A stretch of DNA of 40,895 bases from JBBRZF01 sp038236965 (GTDB lineage Bacteria > Acidobacteriota > Terriglobia > Terriglobales > Acidobacteriaceae): the NCBI GenBank assembly GCA_038236965.1, contig JBBRZF010000007.1, forward strand, positions 1 to 40,895, read 5' to 3'. Each line of letters opens with the position of its first letter. The stretch's first letter is position 1. This document shows positions 33,588 to 40,895 of the stretch, piece by piece. The position numbers were made by a program, and so were the translations under genes. The notes beneath the pieces were generated by a model. The model saw only the letters and a program-made list of their open reading frames with translations, did not search any database and was not told the DNA's origin.

Positions 33588-34673
33588 CTACTTGTCTTTC
33601 GCCAGCCGTTCCAGCACCGCGCCCACAATCAGTGGCAATCCGACGGTCGCATCCACAAACACTTCGCCGAACTTTCCGCCTTCCTCCTTGGGAACAAACT
33701 TGCCCCACGAAATCGCTTCGCTATACGGAGAGCCCGACAGTCCTCCCCAGTGAACCGGCTCCGGGCAGATGCGCAGTCCGTAGTGGTAGCGCTTCAGTGG
33801 CAGGTCTTCTCCGCCACGACGGTGACGCAACTCGATGTACGGTCCGAACTGTTGCGACCAGTTGCGCGGCACGCCTCCGCCGATGGTGAAGATGCCGAGG
33901 CGTGTCTGCGCCAGCAAGGTTTCAGCGAAGTGATTCAAGTCGAGGAAAGGATCGTAGCGAATCGGCTCGCGGCCTTCCTTGATGCGCTTGCGATTGTGCA
34001 GCGCGAAATCCAGTCCCATCTCGGAGTCGGTGAACGCAGGCACAAACACCGGCACATTCTGCTCGAAGGCCGACTTCAGTATGCCGCGTCCTTCGACGTT
34101 CTCATGCAGGTAGCGGCCAATCTCGCGATTCAGCTTCCACGAGCAAGCGACCTCGGCGGCGTCCCACTTTTCCAGGATCTTCGAGACGATGGCCTCCACG
34201 AAGTTCAGGTTCGTCTCCGGCTCCAGCGTGTCGTAGACGCGGTTATAGCCGGCTTCGTAAAGTTCCACATCGTTCATCTTCTCGTCCCAGACGAAGTGCG
34301 ACTTACCCGCAGCCTCGACCAGTCCGTGGGCCATGAGCGCTCCGGTGGAAACAATGGTCTTCACGATCTTGTGATCGACCAGGTCGGCGACGACCAGTCC
34401 CTGCTTTGCCACCGTCATCGCGCCCGCGAGCGTCATCACGACGAACGCTTCCTTGTCTCGCGCCATGGCTTCCAGCACATCGGCGGCCAGTCCAAGCTGG
34501 CGTCCGGTAAAGGCCGTCTTCGACATCGCGCGTACCATGTCGTCCACGGTCTTGATCTTCGAAAGATCGAGCGGCTCCAGCGGAACCAGTTTGTCGGAAA
34601 TCGGGTCGTGCAACTCGCGCTCGATGCCCGCGCCTTCGGCGGGAGCAATATTCTTATCGTCGTCGTGCTTCAA
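33588..34673 (-). CDS. Deoxyhypusine synthase family protein (possible homospermidine synthase)
   Basis: A 361-residue member of the deoxyhypusine synthase family. The NAD-binding and catalytic blocks are present: VVMTLAGAMTVAKQGL, STGALMAHGLVE, the FVPAFTDSEMGLDFAL substrate pocket, IFTIGGGVPRNWSQQ, and SGSPYSEAISWGKF with the conserved reactive Lys325. In eukaryotes and archaea this enzyme moves an aminobutyl group from spermidine to eIF5A. Bacteria have no eIF5A, so transfer to putrescine (homospermidine formation) is a reasonable guess, supported by the agmatine/putrescine genes next door. It is divergent from aguB across 192 bp that must hold both promoters. Confidence 0.88.
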   Translation of the reverse strand: MKHDDDKNIAPAEGAGIERELHDPISDKLVPLEPLDLSKIKTVDDMVRAMSKTAFTGRQLGLAADVLEAMARDKEAFVVMTLAGAMTVAKQGLVVADLVDHKIVKTIVSTGALMAHGLVEAAGKSHFVWDEKMNDVELYEAGYNRVYDTLEPETNLNFVEAIVSKILEKWDAAEVACSWKLNREIGRYLHENVEGRGILKSAFEQNVPVFVPAFTDSEMGLDFALHNRKRIKEGREPIRYDPFLDLNHFAETLLAQTRLGIFTIGGGVPRNWSQQFGPYIELRHRRGGEDLPLKRYHYGLRICPEPVHWGGLSGSPYSEAISWGKFVPKEEGGKFGEVFVDATVGLPLIVGAVLERLAKDK

Positions 34674-34865
34674 TGGCGTTTACCTTCCAGGAAAGAGTCT
34701 CTTGAAGTTAACAGGTGCGAGGCGCGCCGCACAAGCAGGGACCTGCTTGCGAATTGCACCGGGCTATCCCGTCTCGACCCGCCCTTCGAAATGCTCTTTC
34801 CTCACAGCACCTACATGCAAGCAGCTTTTGTTATCCTAGACAGACCCTTTTCGCGGAGAGACACA

Positions 34866-35768
34866 GTGGCAGAAAAGTTCACCGTCGGACTCGTACAGAT
34901 GTACTGTTCGCCCGAGCCTGAGGACAACATGGATCGCGCCATCGGCTTCGTTCGCGAGGCCGCCAGGCGCGGAGCGCAGGTCATCTGTCTGCCCGAGTTG
35001 TTCCAGACACAATATTTCTGTCAACGCGAAGACCACGCCCTCTTCGACCTGGCCGAGGCGATTCCCGGCCCCGCCACCAAACGCATCGGCGAGGTCGCGC
35101 GCCAGACGCACACCACCATCGTCGCTTCACTCTTCGAACGCCGCGCACCCGGCCTCTATCACAACACCGCCGCCGTGCTCGCGCCGGACGGATCCTTGCA
35201 GGGCATCTATCGCAAGATGCACATCCCGGACGATCCGCTCTATTACGAAAAGTTCTACTTCACGCCCGGCGATCTCGGCTACAAGGTCTTCCCTACCGAG
35301 AACGGAAAAATCGGCACTCTCGTTTGCTGGGACCAGTGGTATCCGGAGGGCGCGAGACTGACGGCGATGCAAGGCGCGAACATCCTCTTCTATCCCACCG
35401 CCATCGGTTGGCATCCGGCGGAGAAGGACGAATACGGCGTGGCGCAATACGATGCATGGCGCACCGTCCAGCGCGCACACGCAATTTCAAACGGCGTCTA
35501 TGTTGGCGCGGTGAACCGCGTTGGCTTCGAGACCGGCAACGTTCGCGGCAACCAAGCGAAGGAAGGCCAGGGGTTGGAATTCTGGGGAGGCTCCTTCCTC
35601 TGCGATCCCTTCGGCGTGGTCGGCGCCGAGGCTTCGCACGACAAGGAAGAAATCCTCATCGGCGAAGTGGACAGCAAGAAGATGGAAGACGTCCGCCGCA
35701 ACTGGCCGTTCCTGCGCGATCGCCGCATCGACAGCTACGCGCCTATCACGCAACGAATGATTGACTAG
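34866..35768 (+). CDS. aguB: N-carbamoylputrescine amidohydrolase
   Basis: A 300-residue nitrilase-superfamily enzyme with the catalytic triad Glu44 (CLPELFQTQYF), Lys117 (GIYRKMHIPD) and Cys154 (GTLVCWDQWYPE). The close match around YFCQ, MHIPDDPLYYEKFYF and WYPE points to N-carbamoylputrescine amidohydrolase rather than a general nitrilase. It releases putrescine, CO2 and ammonia. I chose GTG 34866, with GGAGAG five bases ahead; the much longer open frame upstream is only antisense to the DHS-like gene. aguA follows 30 bp later, and the two form an operon. Confidence 0.95.
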   Translation: MAEKFTVGLVQMYCSPEPEDNMDRAIGFVREAARRGAQVICLPELFQTQYFCQREDHALFDLAEAIPGPATKRIGEVARQTHTTIVASLFERRAPGLYHNTAAVLAPDGSLQGIYRKMHIPDDPLYYEKFYFTPGDLGYKVFPTENGKIGTLVCWDQWYPEGARLTAMQGANILFYPTAIGWHPAEKDEYGVAQYDAWRTVQRAHAISNGVYVGAVNRVGFETGNVRGNQAKEGQGLEFWGGSFLCDPFGVVGAEASHDKEEILIGEVDSKKMEDVRRNWPFLRDRRIDSYAPITQRMID

Positions 35769-35798
35769 GAAGATTGATTAGGAAGCCCGACTAGCTTC

Positions 35799-36989
35799 AT
35801 GACTACCGATTCCAACTCGACCGCTACCGCTCCCGTTCGCACCCGCATCCGTGAACGCGCCATCTCGCGAGAGACTGCGCTACCCAGCGCCGCCGACTCC
35901 CCTTTCTCCCTTGGCTTCCGCATGCCCGCCGAGTGGGAACCACACACGGCGACCTGGCTGGCATGGCCGCACAACAAGACGGATTGGCCCGGCAAGTTCG
36001 AACCTATCCCCTACGTCTATGCGGAAATCGTGCGACATCTTTCGCAGGTGGAGCGTGTCGAACTGATCGTGAATGACGAAGCGGCCGAGTCGAAAGCCCG
36101 CGAGGTTCTGCATCGCGCCAACGTGTTGTCCGACGATCCCGCTCAGCAGCATCCCAACATTCGCTTCCACCGCTGGCCTACCAATCGCGGATGGCTGCGC
36201 GACTCCGGCGCGATATTCCTCCGGCGCAAATGCCCGGAAGGCGGCTTCGACCTGGCCGCCTCCGACTGGCAATTCAATGGTTGGGCAAAATACAAAGATT
36301 GGCAATTCGACGATCAGCTTCCTACGCAAATCGCCAAGCTCCTGCGCGTCACTCGTTACCAGCCGCAGATCGAGGTCGATGGCAAGCCGCAGCGCATCGT
36401 GCTCGAAGGTGGCTCCATCGACGTCAACGGGCGCGGAACCCTCATCACCACCGAAGAGTGTTTGCTCAGCGAAGTGCAGCAACGCAATCCCGGCGTCACG
36501 CGCGAACAACTGGAGCGCGTCTTCGCCAACTATCTTGGCATCAAAAAAGTGCTCTGGCTGGAGCGCGGCATCGCCGGCGACGACACCCACGGACACGTCG
36601 ATGACATCACCCGCTTTGTCGGCGCCAACACCATTGTCACCTGTGTCGAAGCCGATCCACAGGATCCCAACCATGAACCCTTGCGCGAAAACTATCGCCG
36701 CCTCGCCCGCATGACCGACCAGCGCGGCAAGCCTTTGCGCGTCGAAACGCTTCCCATGCCCGCGCCCGTCATCTTCCGCGGACAGCGTCTTCCCGCGAGC
36801 TACGCGAATTTCTACATCGGCACCGGAGTCGTGCTGGTTCCCGTCTTCAACGATCCCAATGACCGTATCGCCTTAAACACGCTAGCCGAGTTGATGCCGA
36901 AGCATCGCATCGTCCCCATCTATTGCGGAGATCTTGTATGGGGCCTGGGGACCATCCACTGCATGACGCAACAGCAACCCGCGATTTGA
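35799..36989 (+). CDS. aguA: Agmatine deiminase
   Basis: A 396-residue enzyme of the peptidyl-arginine-deiminase fold. Motifs: RMPAEWEPHTATWLAWP, NRGWLRDSGAIF, EGGSIDVNGRGTLITTEECL, GDDTHGHVDDITRF with catalytic His and Asp, and the nucleophile Cys388 in LGTIHCMTQQQP near the C-terminus. It turns agmatine into N-carbamoylputrescine and ammonia. About 40 N-terminal residues before LGFRMPAEW are extra compared with most relatives; a later start is possible but no ribosome site decides it. Located 30 bp after aguB. Confidence 0.95.
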   Translation: MTTDSNSTATAPVRTRIRERAISRETALPSAADSPFSLGFRMPAEWEPHTATWLAWPHNKTDWPGKFEPIPYVYAEIVRHLSQVERVELIVNDEAAESKAREVLHRANVLSDDPAQQHPNIRFHRWPTNRGWLRDSGAIFLRRKCPEGGFDLAASDWQFNGWAKYKDWQFDDQLPTQIAKLLRVTRYQPQIEVDGKPQRIVLEGGSIDVNGRGTLITTEECLLSEVQQRNPGVTREQLERVFANYLGIKKVLWLERGIAGDDTHGHVDDITRFVGANTIVTCVEADPQDPNHEPLRENYRRLARMTDQRGKPLRVETLPMPAPVIFRGQRLPASYANFYIGTGVVLVPVFNDPNDRIALNTLAELMPKHRIVPIYCGDLVWGLGTIHCMTQQQPAI

Positions 36990-37088
36990 TCGGCGCAGGC
37001 TCTTCAAACTAAGTGCTGCATCTCTGAAAACGTGAGTCCCTTCCGCCGCGCCCCGCATCCAAACATAAAATCTGCAAGGAGAACTCCC

Positions 37089-38094
37089 ATGCCGACTTCC
37101 ATTTCAACTAGCCCTTCTCCAACTAAAAATACTTCGACAAAAACAATGCGCGCGATGCAGGTCACGAAAGCTGGTGGTCCGTTCGAACTGGTAGAGCGCG
37201 AGATTCCCAATCCTTCTCCGCGACAGGTTCGCGTCAAGGTGCAAGCCTGCGGCGTCTGCCACAGCGATTCGCTTACAAAAGAAGGTATCTGGCCGGGCAT
37301 CGTCTATCCTCGCATTCCCGGACACGAAATTGCCGGCGTCATCGATGCCATCGGCTCCGATGTCCCCGAGTGGAAACCCGGACAGCGCGTAGGCGTCGGA
37401 TGGTTCGGCGGAAACTGCGGCTATTGCGACAACTGTCGCCACGGCAAGATGGTGCTCTGCATACGCGGGCAGATATCCGGCATCACCTTCGACGGCGGCT
37501 ATGCGGATTACGTGCTGGTTCCCTACGAAGCGTTGGCGCGGATTCCTGACGACATCAACCCGGTCGATGCAGGCCCTCTTCTCTGTGCCGGAATCACGAC
37601 CTTCAATTCCCTGCGCAACAGCGGCGCGCGAGCAGGTGACATCGTAGCCATCCTTGGCATCGGTGGCCTCGGACACCTGGGCGTTCAATTCGCCTCGAAG
37701 ATGGGGTTCCGCACCGTCGCCATCGCGCGCGGCAAAGACAAAGAAAAGTTAGCTCGCGAACTCGGCGCGCAGCACTACATCGACAGCCAGGCCGGCAGCG
37801 TCAGCGAACAACTCAACGCAAAAGGACTCGGCGTTGACGGCAAGCTCATCATCCTCGGCGCGGCCATGGAGCCACTACAGGTATCAAGTCTTGCGATGAT
37901 TCGGAGGACGCAAGGCCATCCAGGGATGGCCTTCAGGTACGTCGATCGATTCCGAGGACACCATGCGGTTCAGCGCCATGAGCGGAGTGCGTCCCATGAC
38001 GGAAGTATTTCCGCTGGAACGTGCGGCCGAGGCCTATGAACGGATGATGAGCAATAAAGCACGTTTCCGCGTGGTGCTGGCCACGGGAAACTAA
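37089..38094 (+). pseudogene. Zinc-dependent alcohol dehydrogenase, frameshifted near 37905
   Basis: ATG 37089 has AAGGAG seven bases ahead. The protein has the full zinc alcohol dehydrogenase layout: CGVCHSDSLTKEG and GHEIAGVI (catalytic zinc), CGYCDNCRHGKMVLC (structural zinc, four Cys), and the NAD(P) motif ILGIGGLGHLGVQFA. After LQVSSLAMIR (codon ending 37904) the family sequence continues in the next frame as GRKAIQGWPSGTSIDSEDT, FPLERAAEAYERMMSNKARF and RVVLATGN with a stop at 38092-38094. One extra A at about 37905 (or loss of two bases) explains it. In the original frame the protein runs on with unrelated residues to 38039. The active-site part is intact, so partial function or sequencing error cannot be excluded. 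Confidence 0.85.
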
Positions 38095-38109
38095 CGGGCC
38101 CGCTGTGGG

Positions 38110-38295
38110 CTACAGCATCCCGCCGGATTTCGTGGCGAGAAGGTTCAGCGCCATCTCCAGTTTCAGGATGGCTTCCTCCACCCCCGGATGGTCTTTCAGT
38201 TCGCTGCGAAGATCTTGCAGCAGGCCGTGAGCTTCCGCAACGTGCTTTGCGGCTTCTGCGCTTTGGGAGTTGCCCTTGTCAGGTGTCTCTTCCAT
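38110..38295 (-). CDS. Small helical protein of unknown function
   Basis: A 61-residue acidic/helical protein (KHVAEAHGLLQDLRSELKDH; VEEAILKLEMALNLLATKSG). A strong GAGGAG lies 5 bases before the ATG, which supports it as a real gene despite its size. No membrane segment or Cys. Heptad-like spacing of Leu/Ala suggests a coiled coil or helical hairpin. It lies downstream of the nuoI-like gene on the same strand, separated by a hairpin. Role unknown. Confidence 0.7.
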   Translation of the reverse strand: MEETPDKGNSQSAEAAKHVAEAHGLLQDLRSELKDHPGVEEAILKLEMALNLLATKSGGML

Positions 38296-38366
38296 TGTGT
38301 CTCCTCGCTGGAACTGCGCCTAGTGTACTCCGATGCTATACGCAACCGGAACACCACAAGCGAAAC

Positions 38367-38391
38367 CCAGCCTCAAGGGGCTGGTTTTTTT
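38367..38391. terminator. Hairpin with T-run between nuoI and the small gene
   Basis: CCAGCC-TCAAGG-GGCTGG followed by TTTTTTT on the plus strand. On the minus strand it ends with GGTTTCGCTT. It may end the nuoI-like transcript (minus) and could also stop plus-strand read-through from the alcohol dehydrogenase region. Confidence 0.6.
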
Positions 38392-38412
38392 GCGACAGAA
38401 TTTGTAGAAACT

Positions 38413-38874
38413 CTATTTCTCGTACAACTTTGGCTCGGGACCTTTTTCCAGGAGTTCGCGGTTCCAGATCATTCCGCCGCGATTGTACGAGGCCATCTCG
38501 AAGTCCTGCGTCAGTTCCAGCGCGTCCGTCGGGCAAGCGTCTTCGCACAACCCGCAGAACATGCAGCGGCTCAGGTCGTAGGTAAAGTGCGTGACCTCTT
38601 TCCGGCGCGTCACCGGATTGCGCTCGCTGCCAACCACGATGAGGTTCTCCGGACAAGCCAGCGCGCACAGGTCGCATGCGATGCAGAGCGATTCGTTGTT
38701 CTCCGGATTCACGTTCAGGCGCGGCGCTCCCCGATAGCGTTCGGCTATCTGCGGACGCTCCATAGGATACTGCTCGGTGATGATGTCGCTGGGTGCCTGG
38801 TATCCGAACGTCAGCCGAAGTCCCTGCAAAAGATCCAGGAACAACGCACGACGAATGAGTTGTTTAAAGGACAA
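38413..38874 (-). CDS. nuoI: NuoI-type NADH-quinone oxidoreductase 2x[4Fe-4S] subunit
   Basis: About 153 residues. N-terminal amphipathic helix (RRALFLDLLQGLRLTFGYQA), EQYPMERPQIAERYRGAPRL, then two [4Fe-4S] motifs: CIACDLCALACP and CMFCGLCEDACP, followed by PTDALELTQDFEMASYNR. This is the NuoI (complex I) pattern, carrying clusters N6a/N6b. I place the start at TTG 38874, six bases after GGGGGAG, which gives the usual NuoI N-terminus; ATG 38928 would add 18 residues and skip that site. No other nuo gene is within the window, which is unusual for a complex I subunit. Confidence 0.88.
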   Translation of the reverse strand: MSFKQLIRRALFLDLLQGLRLTFGYQAPSDIITEQYPMERPQIAERYRGAPRLNVNPENNESLCIACDLCALACPENLIVVGSERNPVTRRKEVTHFTYDLSRCMFCGLCEDACPTDALELTQDFEMASYNRGGMIWNRELLEKGPEPKLYEK

Positions 38875-39062
38875 TGATCTCTCCCCCACAGTTGCGGTCA
38901 GCATACCACCGAACGCATATTGAGCCAAAAAACAACACTGCCCGGAGTCGTTCCCCGCGCGAAGTCCCCTGTGATATCGCGCGTCGAACGCTCCGGGCAG
39001 CGTGTATCTCGGTGCCGCAGATTGAAACCGGCAGAGGCTGCGCCCCCGCCGGCGTCCCCTGG

Positions 39063-39875
39063 TTATTTGCGGCGACCGAAGAAGCCGATGCCGAGCGAGC
39101 TGAAGCCCAACAGGGCCAGCAGCGGAAGCTCAGATCCGGTTTGCGGCAGGCCTTTGGACTTTGTGTACGTGGCCGGGTGGTCGCTGGAAGCGACACCATT
39201 GTTCTCCGCCTGTGCGGCAGGTTCCGTGCTGCTCGCAGCGGAAGCATCGTTTGCCGGTGCGCTGGTGGCGGAAGCATCCGCAGCAGGTGTAGCGGCCGGA
39301 GCAGCAGCGCTCTGGTCGGAAGAAGTAGCCGTGGTGGTGGTCGTGGTCGTTGTGCTCTGGCTCGCGCTCTGGTCAGCCGAAGCTGCCGGAGGAGCAGCGC
39401 TCGAGCTTGCTGCCGGAGCCGACGCATCGTTGGCCGCCGCGCTTGCAGTTCCGCCGCTCGCCATTGTGCCCGGTCCTGTCGAAGAAGCCTCGCACTTGTC
39501 AGAAACGACCTGTACGCTGCTCACCTTGATACTTCCGCTTCCAGCGCCCGAGTTGTCTGCGCTCGCCGCCGAAGCTTCCGAAATGTCTCCGCTTACGGAG
39601 ACCGTCTTATTCAGGTTCGCGTCCCACGAAGATGTGTCGGCGGCGCTCAACCGGTACTGCTTGGCCGCGTCTCCCGGAACCGTCACAATAAAGTTATCGC
39701 CCGACTTGGTGAGACATCCCTGGACCATGTTGCTGCTACTGGCGGTCGCAGCTTGCGACGCTGCCGGAGCCGCTGGTTCCTGGGTGCCTGCCGTGCCGGA
39801 GGCCTGCGAGCTCTGCGCAACGGCAAACGTGGCCGCCAGCAACATGCTCGACGTAAATAGAACTGCTTTCTTCAT
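39063..39875 (-). CDS. Secreted protein with LPQTG sorting-like C-terminus
   Basis: A 270-residue exported protein. Signal peptide KKAVLFTSSMLLAATFAVAQ; a small beta-rich domain near residues 50-125 (MVQGCLTKSGDNFIVTV; KQYRLSAADTSSWDANLNK; KTVSVSGDIS) with two Cys, similar to acidobacterial DUF5818-type domains as I recall them. A long Ala/Ser/Thr-rich linker includes eight Thr in a row. The tail is LPQTG (residues 243-247), a hydrophobic stretch (LPLLALLGFSSLGIGFF) and GRRK: the exact layout of a sortase signal. No sortase is in the window. GGAGGAAAG lies before the ATG. It is probably a surface or membrane-tethered protein. Confidence 0.82.
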   Translation of the reverse strand: MKKAVLFTSSMLLAATFAVAQSSQASGTAGTQEPAAPAASQAATASSSNMVQGCLTKSGDNFIVTVPGDAAKQYRLSAADTSSWDANLNKTVSVSGDISEASAASADNSGAGSGSIKVSSVQVVSDKCEASSTGPGTMASGGTASAAANDASAPAASSSAAPPAASADQSASQSTTTTTTTTATSSDQSAAAPAATPAADASATSAPANDASAASSTEPAAQAENNGVASSDHPATYTKSKGLPQTGSELPLLALLGFSSLGIGFFGRRK

Positions 39876-40099
39876 TCGCTTTCCTCCAATTCGTTCCTGC
39901 CCAATTGGGCGTCCGTCGCACCCGGCTAAACGGGATCCGCGAACAGGCAGTTAGAGAGTCGTTACTAGCGGCGGGTTTTCTGCTATTTTGAAACAGCCGC
40001 TACTCTGGCGGGCAGAGACTCTGTCCAGCTACAATGCTTTTTGGCGCAAAGCCGCGCCGACAATGCATTAGTACCTCATCTGCCAATAGGATATTCAGC

Positions 40100-40564
40100 G
40101 TGGATCGTTCCGACGAACTTTGGATGGAAGAAGCCTTGCGCGAAGCCCAACACGCACAGCTATCGGACGAAGTGCCAGTCGGCGCCATCGTCGTTCAAAA
40201 TGGAAACATCGTCGGGCGCGGCTCCAATCGCACCATCCTCGATTCCGATCCGACCGCCCACGCAGAAGTAGTCGCCATGCGCAATGCCGGAAAACATCTC
40301 GGCAACTACCGTCTTAATGATTGCGCTCTATACGTGACTCTTGAGCCCTGCATCATGTGCGCCGGAGCCATTGTGCATGCGCGCATCGCCAGCCTGGTTT
40401 ACGGCGCGGACGACAGCAAAGCCGGCGCAGTGAAATCCATCATGCGGGCCTTCGAGATTCCAGCGCTGAACCATCGCCCGCAAGTGACCGGAGGAGTTCT
40501 GGCCGCAAAGTGCATGGATGTGTTGCAAGTCTTTTTCCGTTCCAGGAGAAAAAGCGCGGAGTGA
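40100..40564 (+). CDS. tadA: tRNA-specific adenosine deaminase
   Basis: A 154-residue zinc deaminase that converts A34 to inosine in tRNA-Arg(ACG). Zinc and catalytic residues: His54 and Glu56 in TAHAEVVAMR, Cys84 and Cys87 in EPCIMCAGAIVHARI. Substrate-binding VPVGAIVV and the DDSKAGAV block are also present. I use GTG 40100, with AATAGGA about nine bases ahead; upstream starts lack support. It lies 111 bp before tRNA-Ser(CGA), probably separately transcribed. Confidence 0.95.
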   Translation: MDRSDELWMEEALREAQHAQLSDEVPVGAIVVQNGNIVGRGSNRTILDSDPTAHAEVVAMRNAGKHLGNYRLNDCALYVTLEPCIMCAGAIVHARIASLVYGADDSKAGAVKSIMRAFEIPALNHRPQVTGGVLAAKCMDVLQVFFRSRRKSAE

Positions 40565-40675
40565 ATGCCGTTAGCGCGCCGCCGATGGAAGAGAGCTGCC
40601 GCTGAATTCATTCCTCTGTTAAAATAGTTTTGTAGCGAGCAGGGCCGCCCGGCCACTCGTTGCGGTTTTTCGAGC

Positions 40676-40766
40676 GGAGAGGTGGCAGAGTTGGTTGAAT
40701 GCACCTGACTCGAAATCAGACGTGGGGGTAACTCCACCGGGGGTTCGAATCCCTCCCTCTCCGCCA
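40676..40766 (+). tRNA. tRNA-Ser (anticodon CGA)
   Basis: A 91-nt class II tRNA. Acceptor stem GGAGAGG/CCTCTCC, discriminator G and an encoded CCA. Anticodon loop CTCGAAA with CGA at 40711-40713; the anticodon stem closes with a C/A mismatch at its far end. A long variable arm (GTGG...CCAC) and T arm GGGTTCGAATCCC confirm Ser. It reads UCG codons. The 3' half is overlapped antisense by the probable recombinase frame. Confidence 0.95.
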
Positions 40767-40895
40767 CTTCGGAACAAAGCTGGGCACTGCGCCCGGCAGC
40801 GTTCCGGAACCGCCTGTGGCGGCAAGCGTCCGCAACAGGTCGGACTTTGACCCCATGATGCGAACCTCGCCGTCGTTGACCTCGACCCGCTGCGC
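40716..40895 (-). CDS. C-terminus of a probable serine site-specific recombinase (partial)
   Basis: An open frame enters from the right edge and ends at TGA 40716-40718 inside the tRNA-Ser gene; 59 residues are visible. It reads RVEVNDGEVRIMGSKSDLL, then RTLAATGG, PSFVPKWRRGRDSNPRWS. The IMGSKxDLLRTL...SFVPKWR ending matches my memory of large serine recombinases (resolvase/integrase type) found next to tRNA genes. The last 17 or so residues are simply the reverse complement of the tRNA. If correct, the enzyme belongs to an element integrated at this tRNA. Only the tail is visible, so the family call is moderate. It could also be a fragment. Confidence 0.55.
   Translation of the reverse strand, partial: AQRVEVNDGEVRIMGSKSDLLRTLAATGGSGTLPGAVPSFVPKWRRGRDSNPRWSYPHV

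Noticed and set aside
33750..34865. Long upstream extension of the aguB frame
   Set aside because: Antisense to the DHS-like gene and without nitrilase-family sequence; GTG 34866 with GGAGAG is the natural start.
40399..40825. Minus-strand frames with EGFEPP/GGIRTPGG-like peptides
   Set aside because: Well-known false peptides created by reading a tRNA-Ser gene in reverse.

Overview
The window looks like chromosomal DNA of an acidobacterium (Acidobacteriota, Terriglobia/Koribacter-like). This is an inference, not a search result. It rests on a GC-rich Gram-negative-type gene set, the hopanoid radical SAM protein HpnJ, a b558-type succinate dehydrogenase, several secreted proteins of kinds I associate with this phylum, and AT-richer intergenic filler carrying dispersed repeat-like text. 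Most genes are ordinary housekeeping genes, but there are four broken genes and a probable integrated-element boundary at the right edge.

Layout. 1-2450: groES-groEL with a sigma70-type promoter, a perfect CIRCE operator and a strong terminator. 2487-4634: a decayed DUF2075 nuclease/ATPase gene (in-frame stop plus frameshift). 4745-9600: a secreted carboxypeptidase-regulatory-like protein, hpnJ, a translationally coupled pair of half-size EamA transporters, a 4-TM membrane protein, a helix-hairpin-helix protein, and an aldehyde dehydrogenase gene that lost its middle but kept its ribosome site and terminator. 9809-13435: a compact minus-strand signalling operon (unknown small protein, two-domain KaiC-like ATPase, PAS histidine kinase, single-domain response regulator), the most system-like accessory locus here. 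13436-14256: a gene-free stretch with a 36-bp imperfect direct repeat.

14257-25528 is mostly core metabolism: rdgB, sdhCAB, a DUF5715/M15-like secreted protein, an M19 dipeptidase, one exported and one cytosolic cyclophilin, malate dehydrogenase and NADP-isocitrate dehydrogenase. 25758-30230 is the nitrogen-assimilation pair glnA-glnE, separated by a perfect glnA terminator that also argues for a later glnE start.

30492-36989 is a polyamine locus: a LysR regulator, pyruvoyl-dependent arginine decarboxylase, a deoxyhypusine-synthase-family protein, N-carbamoylputrescine amidohydrolase and agmatine deiminase. Together these give arginine -> agmatine -> N-carbamoylputrescine -> putrescine, with the DHS-like enzyme a candidate for a further aminobutyl-transfer step. 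A frameshifted secreted protein lies inside the locus and a frameshifted zinc alcohol dehydrogenase follows it.

38110-40895: a small helical protein, an isolated NuoI-type ferredoxin subunit, a secreted protein with an LPQTG sorting-like tail, tadA, and tRNA-Ser(CGA). The last 180 bases encode, antisense, the C-terminus of a probable serine recombinase whose stop codon lies inside the tRNA gene, which suggests a tRNA-targeted mobile element continuing beyond the window.
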